A stretch of DNA of 64,000 nucleotides, taken from Microbacterium sp. Se63.02b. GTDB lineage: Bacteria > Actinomycetota > Actinomycetes > Actinomycetales > Microbacteriaceae. Shown here piece after piece: positions 1 through 9,615 of this stretch (position 1 is the stretch's first letter; every line of letters starts with the position of its first letter). The notes under the pieces were generated by a model that saw nothing but the letters and a program-made list of their open reading frames with translations, had not been told where the DNA came from and did not search any database. The stretch spans positions 2,666,001 through 2,730,000 of the forward strand of contig NZ_CP050453.1 in NCBI RefSeq assembly GCF_014171575.1. The letters are read 5' to 3'. Position numbers and translations under genes: made by a program.

Positions 1-6
1 TTCCCC

Positions 7-438
7 TCACCGCTCGCCCCACAGCCGCGACACCTTCTGCACCGCCTCGGCGTGAACCGGAACGGCAGCCGAATGCGCGAGCCCGAATACGTCGGGCACG
101 AGAGGAAGTCGCACCCGCGTGTCGACATCCACGGTCAACACCGCTCCCGGTGACGGGCACGTGACGCCCGAAGGGGTGCACGAGAACGACAGGTCGACCG
201 CATCGGCGTCGAGGCCGTACTCGTCGACGAGTCCGGCGAGCACCGCGTCGCCGTACGCGGCGGCCGCAGCCGCGTCCGGAGCCTGCGCTACCGCCCGCGC
301 CACGTGTCTGGCAGCCGCCTCCACTCCCAGCGTCTGCTCCTGGATGCCCGCGAGCGCGATGACGAGATAGGTCAGAGGCACGAGGAGGATCACCCCGACC
401 GCGATGAACTCGAGTGCAGCCGACCCGTCCTCATCCAT
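7..438 (-). CDS. TadE-like pilus assembly protein
   Basis: Short secreted/membrane pseudopilin-like protein of a Tad (tight adherence) pilus system. The N-terminus has the acidic-Gly-Ser-AALEF pattern followed by one hydrophobic helix (about residues 9-30) typical of TadE/TadF, then a small extracytoplasmic domain with two Cys (in SFSCTPSGVTCP) that could form a disulfide. I chose the ATG at 438, which overlaps the upstream stop by 8 nt and has a GGAGG 9 nt before it; a longer reading to 492 lacks such support. A GTG at 8-10 overlaps the stop (GTGA) and probably starts a further gene of the locus beyond the window edge. Family assignment rests on the helix pattern and on context. Confidence 0.7.
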   Translation of the reverse strand: MDEDGSAALEFIAVGVILLVPLTYLVIALAGIQEQTLGVEAAARHVARAVAQAPDAAAAAAYGDAVLAGLVDEYGLDADAVDLSFSCTPSGVTCPSPGAVLTVDVDTRVRLPLVPDVFGLAHSAAVPVHAEAVQKVSRLWGER

Positions 439-832
439 CGCCGAACGCCTCCACGGGTGCATGCGCCTCCACCTCCATCGCGAACGGGACACCGATCAGG
501 CCGATCAACGGAAACGTCGAGCGCACGCGCACGGCGACCGTCGCCTGCCGCCCAGTGCCGGAGGTGGCGATCCGGATATCCTCCGCGTAGTCCGCACCGA
601 CAGCGCGCGTGATCACCTCTCGCGTGCGCTCGGCCCCCTCTTCTTCGCTCGTGTCAGCGAGCGCCGCGTGATATGCCCCTTCCACCGCGGCGTCGTGCAC
701 GACATTGCGCACGTACACTGCGAGAGCGAGTTGCAGGACCGCGAGAGTCAACGCCGTGAGGAGCGTTCCGACCAGCAGGAACTCCACCGCGCTGGAACCG
801 CGGTCGTCGACGAATCGGCGCTCCCTGCGCAT
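431..832 (-). CDS. TadE family pilus assembly protein
   Basis: Second TadE-like protein, 133 aa. The N-terminal DDRGSSAVEF motif followed by a hydrophobic segment (about residues 15-40) is the signature of TadE-like domains, which enter the membrane through one helix and expose the rest outside, where they support assembly of Flp pili. It follows the small membrane protein gene by 1 nt and overlaps the next TadE-like gene by 8 nt, so the three are co-translated. It has no enzymatic motif. Confidence is good for the family and lower for any specific role. Confidence 0.75.
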   Translation of the reverse strand: MRRERRFVDDRGSSAVEFLLVGTLLTALTLAVLQLALAVYVRNVVHDAAVEGAYHAALADTSEEEGAERTREVITRAVGADYAEDIRIATSGTGRQATVAVRVRSTFPLIGLIGVPFAMEVEAHAPVEAFGDG

Positions 833-833
833 G

Positions 834-1046
834 TCAGAGCCCTGAGACCCGCTGGATCGCCTGCTCGAAAAGCGAGGTCAGGGCAGGGCCGGCGACGGCC
901 CAGATCAGCACCACCAGCCCAGCCGTCATGAGTGTGACGAGCACCCAGCCCGGAACATCCCCGTCCTCGTCGTGGAACAGGCCGAGAAGGCGTGCGCGCG
1001 CCGTGGCCCAAGGGATCTTCCAGGAGGCGAGCGATCGTGGTGTCAT
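834..1046 (-). CDS. Small single-span membrane protein, Flp-pilin-like
   Basis: A 70-residue protein with a basic, amphipathic N-terminus, an acidic spot (HDEDGD, about residues 25-30) and one hydrophobic span (about residues 34-52). Position and size match the Flp/Fap-type pilin or pilin-like subunit that sits between tadC and tadE genes in actinobacterial Tad loci. A classical G/xxxxEY prepilin cleavage site is not evident, so it may be a divergent pilin or an accessory peptide. Start: ATG at 1046 with AAAGGAC a few nt upstream. It lies 19 nt after tadC and 1 nt before the TadE gene. Confidence 0.6.
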   Translation of the reverse strand: MTPRSLASWKIPWATARARLLGLFHDEDGDVPGWVLVTLMTAGLVVLIWAVAGPALTSLFEQAIQRVSGL

Positions 1047-1065
1047 GGTCGTCCTTTCGTGGGGA

Positions 1066-2010
1066 TCAGCCGATACCGAGGCGGAGGATGAACAGTCCCG
1101 GATACACGGCGAACAGCACCGACAACGGGAGGATGAGGAAGACGAGCGGGAGGAGCATCAGGATCTCTTTGCGGCCTGCCTGCTCGATGAGGGTGCGCTT
1201 CGCGCCTTCCCTCGCATCGCCCGCCTGTGCGTGCAGGACAGCGGCAAGAGGCGCCCCCTGCTCGAGCGCGGCGATGACCTGATCGATCGCGCGCGACAAC
1301 CCGGGCAGTTCGAGACGCCGCGACACTTCGCCGAGCGCGTCGGCCACAGGCGATCCGGTGCCGACCGCGAGCACCACCTGTCGGAGTTCTGCGGTCAGCT
1401 CGCCGGAACCGACCCCAGCGACGCGGCGCAGCGATTCGAGGAACCCTTCGCCCGCGGACAGACACAGAGCGAGGAATTCCAGGGTCGTGGGAAGTTCATC
1501 AGTGAGTCTGGTGCGGCGGGACCTGGCGCGCGGAGAGCTGCATGTCGTAGGAGACGGCGGCGAGCGCACCGCACAGCAGCGGCAGGCCACTCGTCGGGAG
1601 GGTCAGCCGCCCGATCACGGCCAGCACGACCAGCACAGCGGCGCCCGCGCCGATGCCGGCGACCACCCATCCGAGCTGCCTGCCCCGGAATGCCGCGGGG
1701 TCCAGGGCCACGCCCGCCTGAGCGAGGCGTCGCCGCAACACCTCTCCCCGCCCATCATCCGCTCGAAGCCGTCTCGGATCACGGCCCAGACCGTCCGGCT
1801 GCTCGCGGGGAGCGCGCCCGCGGTGGGCAGCGCCCCGCGCGGAAGGTCCGCGTCCGACACCACGTCGCGGACATAGGGTCCGACGCGGACCAGCAGAGAG
1901 GCAGCTCGCCAGCGCGGCAGCACGCAGAGCAGGCTGATGACACCTCCCGCGAAGGCTCCGCCGATGAGGATCGCGGCGGCGAAAGAGGAGACCCCGGTCA
2001 ACCGAACCAC
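1066..2010 (-). CDS. tadC: TadC-like type II secretion F domain protein (frameshifted as read)
   Basis: Inner-membrane platform protein of the Tad pilus. As read it lies in three frames: residues from the GTG at 2010 to about 1745, then 1741 to about 1515, then to the stop at 1066. The first break is at the CCCC run 1746-1749 (one base missing); the second, near 1500-1530, needs a net two-base restoration. The joined product is about 315 aa, normal for the family. The C-terminal part shows a T2SSF domain (LPTTLEFLALCLSAGEGF and a helical bundle) and ends with two hydrophobic segments. The start overlaps the tadB stop by 13 nt. Most likely an intact gene with base-calling errors. Confidence 0.7.
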
Positions 2011-2854
2011 CTCCGCGGTTCGGGGAGCCGACCGATGCGGACCATGATCTGGAAAGCGACCAGCGAGATCGCGGCGCCGACGCAGATCACGAGCACCCCT
2101 CCGGCGTCCCGTACGCCGATGCCCCTTCCGGTCGCAGGACGAGCAGGGTCAGGATGACCCACGGCGCGACCGCGCCGAGCACAGCGGCACCGCGGATCCA
2201 CGACTGTCGCGCCTCGACCTCGCCACGCAGCGCGGCATCCGCCCGTACCGAAGTCGAGAGCGCGCGGAGCACACCTATCAGCTCGGTTCCGCCCACCTGC
2301 CGGGCCATCCGCAGCGTCTCGATGATCCGGTCGGCGATGGGGTCGGCCAGAGACGTCTTCAGACGGTCGACGCTCGTCTCGAATCTGCCGCTCGCGCGAA
2401 GGTCTCTCGCGAACACGGCGAAAGCCGGTCGGAGCATCGTGGGTGCGGACTCCGCCAGAGTCGCGACCGCATCGGGGAGCGAGAGACCGACACGAATGGA
2501 TGCGATGAGCAGATCGCACACGTCGGGCCAGAGCTGACGTCGCAGTCTCCGCAGGCGCATTCGTCGACCGCGGAGGAACATGACCGGCGCCGCCGCCCCC
2601 GCCGTTCCGGCGAGCAGCGCGAGTACGGCCAGGTCTGTGATGAGCCAGACCACGGATGCGGCGATGGCTCCCGCCCCGACGATCGCCGTGACGAGGGTGC
2701 GTGAGGACAGCGCTCCAAGCCCGGCCTCTTCGATCAGCCGGGTGAGGCGTCCTGTCCTCGAGGCGACGGTGTCGTCGGCACGGCGCGGCCACATCCACGG
2801 GGAGATGCACAGCAGCACGCCGGCGGCGAGCGCGGCCCCGAGCAGGAGCGTCAC
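1998..2854 (-). CDS. tadB: TadB-like type II secretion F domain protein (frameshifted near the 3' end)
   Basis: Membrane protein of about 285 aa that partners TadC and the TadA ATPase in Tad pilus assembly. It has N-terminal hydrophobic segments (about residues 3-20 and 60-95), then a cytoplasmic T2SSF domain (DVCDLLIASIRVGLSLPDAV, about 120-140) and C-terminal membrane helices. As read, the frame is lost at the CCC run 2108-2110; adding one base gives an uninterrupted C-terminus with a final hydrophobic helix, ending at the stop at 1998. It overlaps tadA upstream by 4 nt (ATGA) and tadC downstream by 13 nt. Confidence 0.75.
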
Positions 2855-4040
2855 GAGGCGACCTCGGTCGTGCGTCGCCGCCGAGAGGCGAGATCATCGG
2901 CAGAGGAGGCGGAGCGGTACACACTGCTGGTCCGGATGGTGCCGCCGTCCACGGCGCCGGTGGGAGCGATGAGCTCCTGCACTCTGCGGTGTCCGTCGCG
3001 ATCGCGATCGCAGTGGACGACCAGGTCGACCGACACGGCGATGGCCGGCGCGATGAACGCGCGGTCGATGTTCCGGCCGGCGAGGAGGGGCAGGAGGCTG
3101 AGCTTCTCGAGCGCCTCCTTCGCGGAGTTCGCGTGTACCGTGCAGGCGCCGGGGACACCGGTGTTGAGCGCCAGCACGAGATCGAGCGCCTCGGCGTCGC
3201 GCACCTCGCCGACGACCAGCCGATCCGGCCGCATGCGCAGCGCCTCCTTCACCAGCCGACGGAGGGTGATCTCGCCCGTGCCCTCCAGACTCGGCTGGCG
3301 CCCCTGGAGCGCGACCAGGTCTGGTCCGACGACCGCCAGCTCGAAGGTCTCCTCGACCGTGACGATGCGTTGCGTGGCCGCGCATGACGCAAGCAACGCA
3401 CCCAGCAGGGTGGTCTTCCCGGCGTGTGTCGCCCCGGAGACGATCACGGTGCGGCCGTCGTCCATCGCATCGCGGAGCATCTCCGCCACGGAGGACGGCA
3501 GCATCCCCTGCTCCACGAGCGCCTTCAGCGACCGGTACTTCGGCAGGAACTTCCGGATGTTGACCGCCCAACCCCCGCGCACGACATCCGCGATCGCCAC
3601 GTGGAGCCGCGAGCCGTCGGGGAGAGAGGCGTCGACGAACGGCTGACTGATGTCGACGCGTCGGCCCGTCGACTGGAGCATCCGCTCGACGAGGTCGCGC
3701 ACCGCGGTGTCGTCGAGGCGCACAGCGGTCCGCTCGCCCTTCCGTCTCGCGCAACGTGCACGTGCCCCGCGCCGTTGAGCCAGATCTCCTCGATGTCGGG
3801 ATCGTCGAGGAGCGGTTGCAGGGCGCCGAACCCGCTGAGAGAAGCCAGCACATCGCGGACGCACGCCTCTTCGTCGTCGATGAGTCCATCGCCTCGGGTG
3901 ACGGCGAGGTCGTCGTGCCGGCGGACCTCCGCGCGCGCGATCCGCGTCGCGGCGGCCGGATCCACACCGGGGTCGATGCCCTCGGCCCGCAATCGCACCC
4001 GCACACGTTCGGCGACCAGCGCAGAGGGATGATGACTCAC
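2851..4040 (-). CDS. tadA: TadA/CpaF family secretion ATPase (one frameshift as read)
   Basis: Hexameric ATPase that powers Tad pilus assembly. The nucleotide-binding domain shows a Walker A variant (SGATHAGKTT), an Asp-box-like VEETFEL, Walker B region (VVGEVRD) and the His-box region (TVHANSA). The N-terminal domain lies in another frame from the GTG at 4040; the frame switches at about 3737-3743 (CCCTTCC), where one restored base gives about 396 aa, the family's normal length. A second possible under-call in the CCCC just before the start would extend the protein upstream to an ATG or GTG near 4050-4086. First gene of the Tad operon; no tadZ/cpaE is visible upstream, where a tRNA lies on the other strand. 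Confidence 0.85.
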
Positions 4041-4164
4041 CCCGGCATCCTCGCAAGTTCCCGATGCGGAGACCCGAAGTTATCCACAGGCATCCGGACC
4101 GTGGACGACTGCGGGCCGATCCCCAGGCATGCGGTTTCGCCGGCAACTAGAATGAAGCCACCGC

Positions 4165-4246
4165 GCGGGAGTGGTGGAATTGGCAGACACGCAGGATTTA
4201 GGTTCCTGTGCCCCAGGGCGTGTGGGTTCAAGTCCCACCTTCCGCA
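4165..4246 (+). tRNA. tRNA-Leu (anticodon TAG)
   Basis: Class II tRNA read directly from the sequence: acceptor stem GCGGGAG pairs with CTTCCGC (one G-T pair) and is followed by discriminator A. The anticodon stem CAGGA/TCCTG encloses loop TTTAGGT with anticodon TAG. A variable arm and the T-arm GTGGG-TTCAAGT-CCCAC follow. The 3' CCA is not encoded. It lies between the divergent tad operon and the dedA gene. I see no integrase or att-like repeat next to it. Confidence 0.95.
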
Positions 4247-4331
4247 CGAGAGACGACGGTGCCGATCGACGGCCGCCGAACGCGTCGCTCAGCCGCACCG
4301 CCGACCATTCACGACCGACGGGACTCTCCCA

Positions 4332-5123
4332 GTGCTCGAAACCATGTTGCACGCGCCGACCGCCCTCATCCCCTGGCTCGACCCCGCCACGATCATCGGG
4401 TCCGCCGGGCCATGGGCGCTGCTCGTGGTGTGCTTCATCATCTTCGCCGAGACCGGTCTGCTCGTCGGATTCCTGCTTCCCGGTGACACTCTCCTCGTGA
4501 TCGCGGGGCTTCTCTCGCACCCCATCGCCGGATCAGAACACGGTGTCTTCGGCATCAACGTCTGGTTCGTCGCGCTCCTGATCGGTCTCGCGGCCTTCGT
4601 CGGCGGCGAAGTGGGATACGTGATCGGCCACAAGGGCGGTCCCGCCGTGTTCGAGCGCAAGGAATCGGGTCTCTTCAGCAAGAAGAACGTCGAGCGCACG
4701 AACGCGTTCTTCGAGCGCTTCGGCGGCATCACGGTGATCCTCGCGCGCTTCGTGCCGATCGTGCGCACCTTCGCCCCCGTCGCGGCAGGAGTCGGCCACA
4801 TGCCGTGGCGTCGATACACGCTCTACAACCTGATCGGTGCGGTTCTCTGGGGCTTCGGGCTCACGATGTTCGGGTACGTGATCGGGTTCATCCCCCCGGT
4901 CGCGAAGTTCGTCGAAGACTACATCGACCTCATCCTCCTCGCCGCGGTGGGCGGCACCGCCCTGGTCACGCTGTGGCACTACCTGTCGGAGCGACACAAA
5001 GCCAAGAAGGCTGCGGCCGCGGGCGAGGACGTGGTGACGGATGCGGAGGAGGCACAGGAACTCGTCCTCGACGCCGACGTGTTCGACCGCGCTCCGGACC
5101 TGGACGGCGACGGCAAGCACTGA
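4332..5123 (+). CDS. DedA family membrane protein
   Basis: Polytopic inner-membrane protein of the DedA/SNARE-associated family, thought to act in lipid (C55-P or phospholipid) flipping and envelope homeostasis. Visible family marks are FAETGLLVGFLLPGDTLL (about residues 38-55), FVGGEVGYVIGHKGG, and the FGGITVILARFVPIVRTFAPVAAG region (about 135-160) with its conserved Arg residues. The last 40 or so residues are acidic and predicted cytoplasmic. I chose the GTG at 4332 because its product begins like related MLxTLLHA starts; the ATG at 4344 is the alternative. It converges with ku after 35 nt. Confidence 0.88.
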   Translation: MLETMLHAPTALIPWLDPATIIGSAGPWALLVVCFIIFAETGLLVGFLLPGDTLLVIAGLLSHPIAGSEHGVFGINVWFVALLIGLAAFVGGEVGYVIGHKGGPAVFERKESGLFSKKNVERTNAFFERFGGITVILARFVPIVRTFAPVAAGVGHMPWRRYTLYNLIGAVLWGFGLTMFGYVIGFIPPVAKFVEDYIDLILLAAVGGTALVTLWHYLSERHKAKKAAAAGEDVVTDAEEAQELVLDADVFDRAPDLDGDGKH

Positions 5124-5158
5124 CTGCCCGCGAGAGGGGGGCAGGCGGCCGACGTCGC

Positions 5159-5968
5159 TCAGCCGGCGTTCTTCGCGCGTTCCTCCTTGGTACGGGCGAC
5201 GCTGGCGCGCAGTGCCTCCATGAGGTCGATGACCTCACCACCCTCCGCTGCCTTCTCCGCCTCGCCGAAGGTCTCGGCGACGTCGAACGTGTCGCCCGCC
5301 TCGATCTTCGCGTCGATGAGGGTGCGAAGCTCCTTCTGGTATTCGTCGACGAACTCCTCCGGGTCGAAGTCGGCGGAGTAGCTGTCGACCAGCGATGCCG
5401 ACAGCTCGAGCTCCTTCTTCGAGATCCGCACATCCTCGTCGAGCGCGGGGAACTCCGCCTCGCGCACCTCGTCGGCCCACAGCAGCGTCTGCAACACGAG
5501 GACCTTCCCCCGCACGCGGAGCGCGGCGAGCCGTGTCTTCTGTCGCAGGGTGAAGCGCACGATGGCGGTGCGGTCCGTCTGCTCCAGGGTCTTGCGCAGC
5601 AGTACGTACGCCTTCGGGGACTTCGAATCGGGCTCGAGGTAATACGGCTTGTCGAGCGTGAGCAGGTCGACCTGATCCGACGGCACGAACTCGACGACGT
5701 CGATCTCCCGGCTCTTCTCGGCGGGGAGCGCCGCGAGGTCGTCCTTCGTGAGCACGACGGTCTGCCCGTCTTCGACGTAGGCGCGATCGATGTCGGCGTA
5801 CGCCACGGTCTCGCCGCAGACCTCGCAGGTGCGCTGGTAACGGATGCGTCCGCCGTCCTTCTCATGCACCTGATGCAGTGGGACGTCGTGGTCCTCGGTC
5901 GCCGAATACACCTTCACCGGCACGTTCACGAGCCCGAACGTCAGCGCGCCCTTCCAGATCGTCCTCAT
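5159..5968 (-). CDS. ku: Ku protein, non-homologous end joining
   Basis: Bacterial Ku homodimer subunit that encircles DNA ends and recruits LigD. The start MRTIWKGALTFGLVNVPVKVY is the canonical Ku N-terminus, which is why the ATG at 5968 is preferred over the upstream 5983. The CEVCGETV motif and the Ku core (SREIDVVEFV, DPIYY-like KPYYLEPD) are present, followed by a lysine-containing C-terminal extension (about residues 225-269). Length 269 aa is normal. The gene is divergent from ligD with a 58 nt gap, the usual pairing, so both are probably expressed from one shared promoter region. Confidence 0.95.
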   Translation of the reverse strand: MRTIWKGALTFGLVNVPVKVYSATEDHDVPLHQVHEKDGGRIRYQRTCEVCGETVAYADIDRAYVEDGQTVVLTKDDLAALPAEKSREIDVVEFVPSDQVDLLTLDKPYYLEPDSKSPKAYVLLRKTLEQTDRTAIVRFTLRQKTRLAALRVRGKVLVLQTLLWADEVREAEFPALDEDVRISKKELELSASLVDSYSADFDPEEFVDEYQKELRTLIDAKIEAGDTFDVAETFGEAEKAAEGGEVIDLMEALRASVARTKEERAKNAG

Positions 5969-6026
5969 GACACCAGTGAACACCAGGCGGAGCCGTCGCG
6001 ACCAGACCCTTGACTACGCTGGCTGC

Positions 6027-7999
6027 ATGGTCGGACAAGGGCAGATCGTGCAGGTCGACGGCCGCCGACTGCGCGTGACCAACCTCGACAAGGTCGTCTA
6101 CCCCGCCACCGGCACGACCAAGGGCGAGATCATCGCGTACTACACGCAGATCGCACCGCTCATCCTCCCGCTCCTCGACGGCCGACCCGTGACCCGGAAG
6201 CGCTGGGTCGAGGGCGTCGGCACCACGGATGCTCCGGCCGATGCCTTCTTCACGAAACAGCTCGAACCCGGGGCACCCGACTGGATCCTCCGCCAGGCGA
6301 TCCAGCACTCCGACGGTCCGAAGGAGTACCCGCTGGTCGAGGATGTGCCGACCCTCGTCTGGCTCGCGCAGGTGGCGGCGATCGAGCTGCACGTTCCACA
6401 GTGGCGTTTCGCGCCCGACGGCCTGCCGGGGCGACCGGACAGGCTCGTGCTCGACCTCGACCCCGGCCCGGGGGTCGGTCTCGATCAGTGCGCCGAGGTC
6501 GCCCGCATCGCCCGAGGGATCCTGACCGACATGGGGCTCGATCCGTTCCCTGTGACGAGCGGGAGCAAGGGCATCCATCTCTACGCCGCACTTCCCGGCG
6601 AGCAGACGAGCGACGAGATCTCCGCCGTGGTGAAGGAGCTCGCCCGCCTCATCGAGAACGATCATCCCGATCTCGCGACCAGTGTCATGTCGAAAGCCGT
6701 CCGCGGCGGCAAGGTCTTCCTCGACTGGAGCCAGAACAACGGCAAGAAGACGACCATCTCGCCGTACTCGTTGCGTGGCCGGGCGCAGCCCTGGGTCGCG
6801 GCTCCCCGCACCTGGGACGAACTCGACGAACCGGAGCTCGCGCAGCTCGACCTCGACGAGGTGCTCGCCCGCGCCGCTGCCGGAGTCGATCCCCTCGCGG
6901 CGCTCCGACCTCTCGTCGCCGCCCCGGCGTCGGCTCCTCCGCGGCATCGCGCTTCCCGCCATCCGCGCAGCGCACCGGCACCGGCGACAGCGCGGACCGC
7001 AACAGCCACCGTCGCCGCGCTCCCCCGATGCTCGCCGAGAACGGTACGCCCGGTGTGGCGCGCACCCTGAGCACGCCCTCGTGGGTCGAGGTGAAGTGGG
7101 ACGGCATCCGGGCGATGGGCACGTGGGCGGACGGCAGGATGCTGCTCCACGCGCGTCGCGGCACCGACATCACGGCTCGCTACCCGGAGCTCACCGCTGA
7201 CGGCACTCCGTTCCTCCCGGTGTCGGACGCCATCGTCGACGGAGAGATCGTGGCCTTCGACGGTCATGGCCGACCGAGTTTCTCGCTGCTGCAGAACCGG
7301 ATGCACCTGACCCGGCCCCGCGAGATCGAACGCGAGGTGGTGCGCACGCCGATCGTGTACATGGTGTTCGACCTCCTGCGCCTCGACGGACATGACCTCA
7401 CCGGGATGCCGCTGCGCGAACGGCGCACCCTGCTCGAAGAGGTGATCTCCGAGCTCGAGGCACCCGTTCGACTCCCTCCCGTGTTCGACGATGTCGACGC
7501 GGCGCTCGCGGCCAGCGGGGAGTTCGGACTCGAAGGTGTCGTGGTCAAGGATCCGCAGTCGAGGTATCGCCCCGGTCAGCGGAGCCCCTCCTGGCTCAAG
7601 CTCAAGCACACGCGGATGCAGGAAGCGGTCATCGTCGGGATCCGTCCGGGAAAGGGAGACCGGGAGAGCACGCTCGGCTCGCTGCTGCTCGCTGTGCCGG
7701 AGCGGGCATCCTCCTCCGCGGGGGCGTCTCCCCGACTTCGCTACGTGGGACGCGTCGGCACGGGATTCACCGACCGCATCCTTCACGACCTCCTCGCGCG
7801 ACTGGAACCGCTGCGGATCCCGGATGCGCCCCTCGACGGCGTCCCCGCCCTCGACGCCTCCGATGCGCTCTGGGTGCGTCCGGAACTGGTCGGCGAGGTC
7901 GAATTCGCGAACTGGACACCCGACGGAGTGCTGCGCCATGCGCGATGGCGCGGGCTGCGCCCAGACAAGGAACCGGGCGACATCGTCGTCGAGTCCTGA
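6027..7999 (+). CDS. ligD: LigD: polymerase plus ATP-dependent DNA ligase (one frameshift as read)
   Basis: Repair polymerase-ligase of bacterial NHEJ. The N-terminal primase-polymerase domain (about residues 1-290) has the DLDPGPG metal motif and GSKGIHLY. The C-terminal ligase domain (about 330-655) has EVKWDGIR with the adenylated Lys, DGEIVAFD, EGVVVKD and SWLKLKH. No 3'-phosphoesterase domain is present between or before them, so this is the two-domain form. The two halves lie in different frames; the break is in the linker, roughly 6905-6935, and one restored base gives about 657 aa. Start ATG 6027 lies 6 nt after a TACGCT -10 box (6015-6020), suggesting a leaderless transcript. Two separate genes are possible but less likely. 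Confidence 0.85.
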
Positions 8000-8024
8000 C
8001 CGGCGGTCGACGCACCGGCTCCGC

Positions 8025-8945
8025 TCAGGCGTGGTGCGGTTCGCAGTCGGACTGCTCGGCTGGTTCGATCTGGAAGGTGGAGTGCTCGACGTCGAAGTGA
8101 TCCGCGAGACACGCCTGCATATCGGCGAGCAACTGCGTGGAGCGGCCGTCCGCGAACAGCTGCGGGTCGACGCTCACATGCGCCGTGAACACGGGTGCGC
8201 CTCGCGTCAGCTGCCACACGTGCACGTCGTGCACGCCGACGACACCGCCGTAGCCGAGCAGGTGGGTTCGGATCTCGCTGACCGCGGTCCCCTTCGGCGC
8301 GGACTCCGCGAGCACCGAGAAGACTTCGCGGAGCAGCGCGACGGCCCGCGGGATGATCATCGCCGCGATGAACAGGGACGCGATGGCGTCGGCCGGCATC
8401 CATCCGGTCACGAGGATGACGATGGCGGCCACGATGACCGCCGCGGATCCGATCAGGTCGCCCATCACCTCGAGATACGCCCCGCGCACGTTGATGCTGG
8501 TGCGCTGGGCGCGGCTCAGCAGCCACATCGACACGGCGTTCGCCAGCAGACCCACCACGGCCACGATCAGCATCAGTCCGCCCGCGACCTCGACGTCGCC
8601 CGGATTCACCAGCCGTCCGATACCCTCGACCGCGACCCAGGTGGCGAGCGCGATCAGGATCACGGCGTTGATGAGGGCGCCGAACACCTCGGCGCGCTGA
8701 TAGCCGAAGGTGCGTCGGTCGTCTGCCGGACGCGCGGCCACGGTGGCGGCGATCAAGGCGATCACGAGAGCGGAGGCATCCGTGAACATGTGCGCGGCGT
8801 CTGCCAGCAGCGCGAGCGAGCCCGTCAGGAGGGCACCGATGACCTGCACCACCATCACGGTCGCGGTGAGCGACAGCGAGATCGCCAGCAGGCGTCGGCT
8901 GCTGGCCGAACGGATGCCGCCGGCGGCGGGTGCGTGATCGTGCAT
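8025..8945 (-). CDS. Cation diffusion facilitator (zinc/cobalt/cadmium exporter)
   Basis: CDF-family proton-coupled divalent metal exporter, 306 aa. Six transmembrane helices are visible; helix II carries HMFTD and helix V carries EVMGDLIGS, the residues forming the tetrahedral transport site. A cytoplasmic C-terminal domain with HDVHVW follows, and both ends are His-rich (MHDH..., EPHHA). Those marks fit the zinc-type ZitB/CzcD clade. The start ATG 8945 follows a TAGCCT -10 box (complement of 8952-8957) by 6 nt, so the mRNA is probably leaderless. No metal-sensing regulator lies next to it. Confidence 0.9.
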   Translation of the reverse strand: MHDHAPAAGGIRSASSRRLLAISLSLTATVMVVQVIGALLTGSLALLADAAHMFTDASALVIALIAATVAARPADDRRTFGYQRAEVFGALINAVILIALATWVAVEGIGRLVNPGDVEVAGGLMLIVAVVGLLANAVSMWLLSRAQRTSINVRGAYLEVMGDLIGSAAVIVAAIVILVTGWMPADAIASLFIAAMIIPRAVALLREVFSVLAESAPKGTAVSEIRTHLLGYGGVVGVHDVHVWQLTRGAPVFTAHVSVDPQLFADGRSTQLLADMQACLADHFDVEHSTFQIEPAEQSDCEPHHA

Positions 8946-9030
8946 GCCACCAGGCTAGACCGCGCGACCGGGTCGACAGGCCGATCCGGCCTAGTCGGGA
9001 AGGGTAACGATTCTCAGCGTCACCGGGGGT

Positions 9031-9609
9031 TCACGCGCGAGCGCGCCGGTAGGTGAGGACGACGCAGCCGTTGTCGAAGGGGCGCGCTTCCTCCAGCTCG
9101 AAAAGCACCGGGGCGAAGGCGAAGCGCGCCATCGGAATCCCCTCACCGACGATGACCGGGTACTTCTTGACGATGAGTCGGTCGATCTCGTCGATCAGCG
9201 CACCGGCCAGCTGTGCGCCACCCGCGAGGTAGATGCCCAGACCGGCTTCCGCTTTCAGCTCCCGCACCCTCTCGACGGGATCGGTGCGGACGATCTCCAC
9301 GTTCCCGTCGCGCGAATCGGGGAGGCTGCTGCTGAACACGACCGTGCGCAGGTGCGCATACGGGTCGGTCACCCCCACCTGCAACGCCGGTTCGTACGTG
9401 CGACGTCCCATCACCACGGTGTCGAAGCGGGTGACCGGAGCATCCGCCCCACCCCGGCCTGCCCGGGCGAACGTCGGCTGCACGTCGGCGAGCTCGGTGC
9501 CGAGCGTCTCCGCGAAGGCAGGGGTCACGGGGTAGAAGTCGACCTCGTCCGCGGGGCCGGCGATGAAGCCGTCGAGAGAGACGCCGATGTAGTAAGTCAG
9601 TTCACGCAT
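9031..9609 (-). CDS. Dihydrofolate reductase family protein (RibD C-terminal-like)
   Basis: NADPH-dependent reductase of the DHFR/RibD-C superfamily, 192 aa. Motifs are YYIGVSLDGFIAG at the N-terminus (substrate/cofactor loop), VVMGRRTYEP (about residues 67-76) and the GIYLAGGAQLAGALI cofactor-binding stretch (about 130-145). These enzymes are usually annotated as deaminase/reductase-like with unknown substrates; a true folate role is not implied. Its promoter is flanked by a perfect inverted repeat (see 9616-9657), so expression is probably controlled by a repressor encoded elsewhere. No obvious partner enzyme is adjacent. Confidence 0.85.
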   Translation of the reverse strand: MRELTYYIGVSLDGFIAGPADEVDFYPVTPAFAETLGTELADVQPTFARAGRGGADAPVTRFDTVVMGRRTYEPALQVGVTDPYAHLRTVVFSSSLPDSRDGNVEIVRTDPVERVRELKAEAGLGIYLAGGAQLAGALIDEIDRLIVKKYPVIVGEGIPMARFAFAPVLFELEEARPFDNGCVVLTYRRARA

Positions 9610-9615
9610 GCCGTC

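Noticed and set aside
4080..4088. Perfect DnaA box TTATCCACA near the tad/tRNA region
   Set aside because: Single occurrence without a cluster, AT-rich unwinding region or dnaA/dnaN genes, so it is not evidence of an origin.
4165..4246. Integrated genomic island at the tRNA-Leu gene
   Set aside because: No integrase and no duplicated 3' tRNA end were seen on either side.
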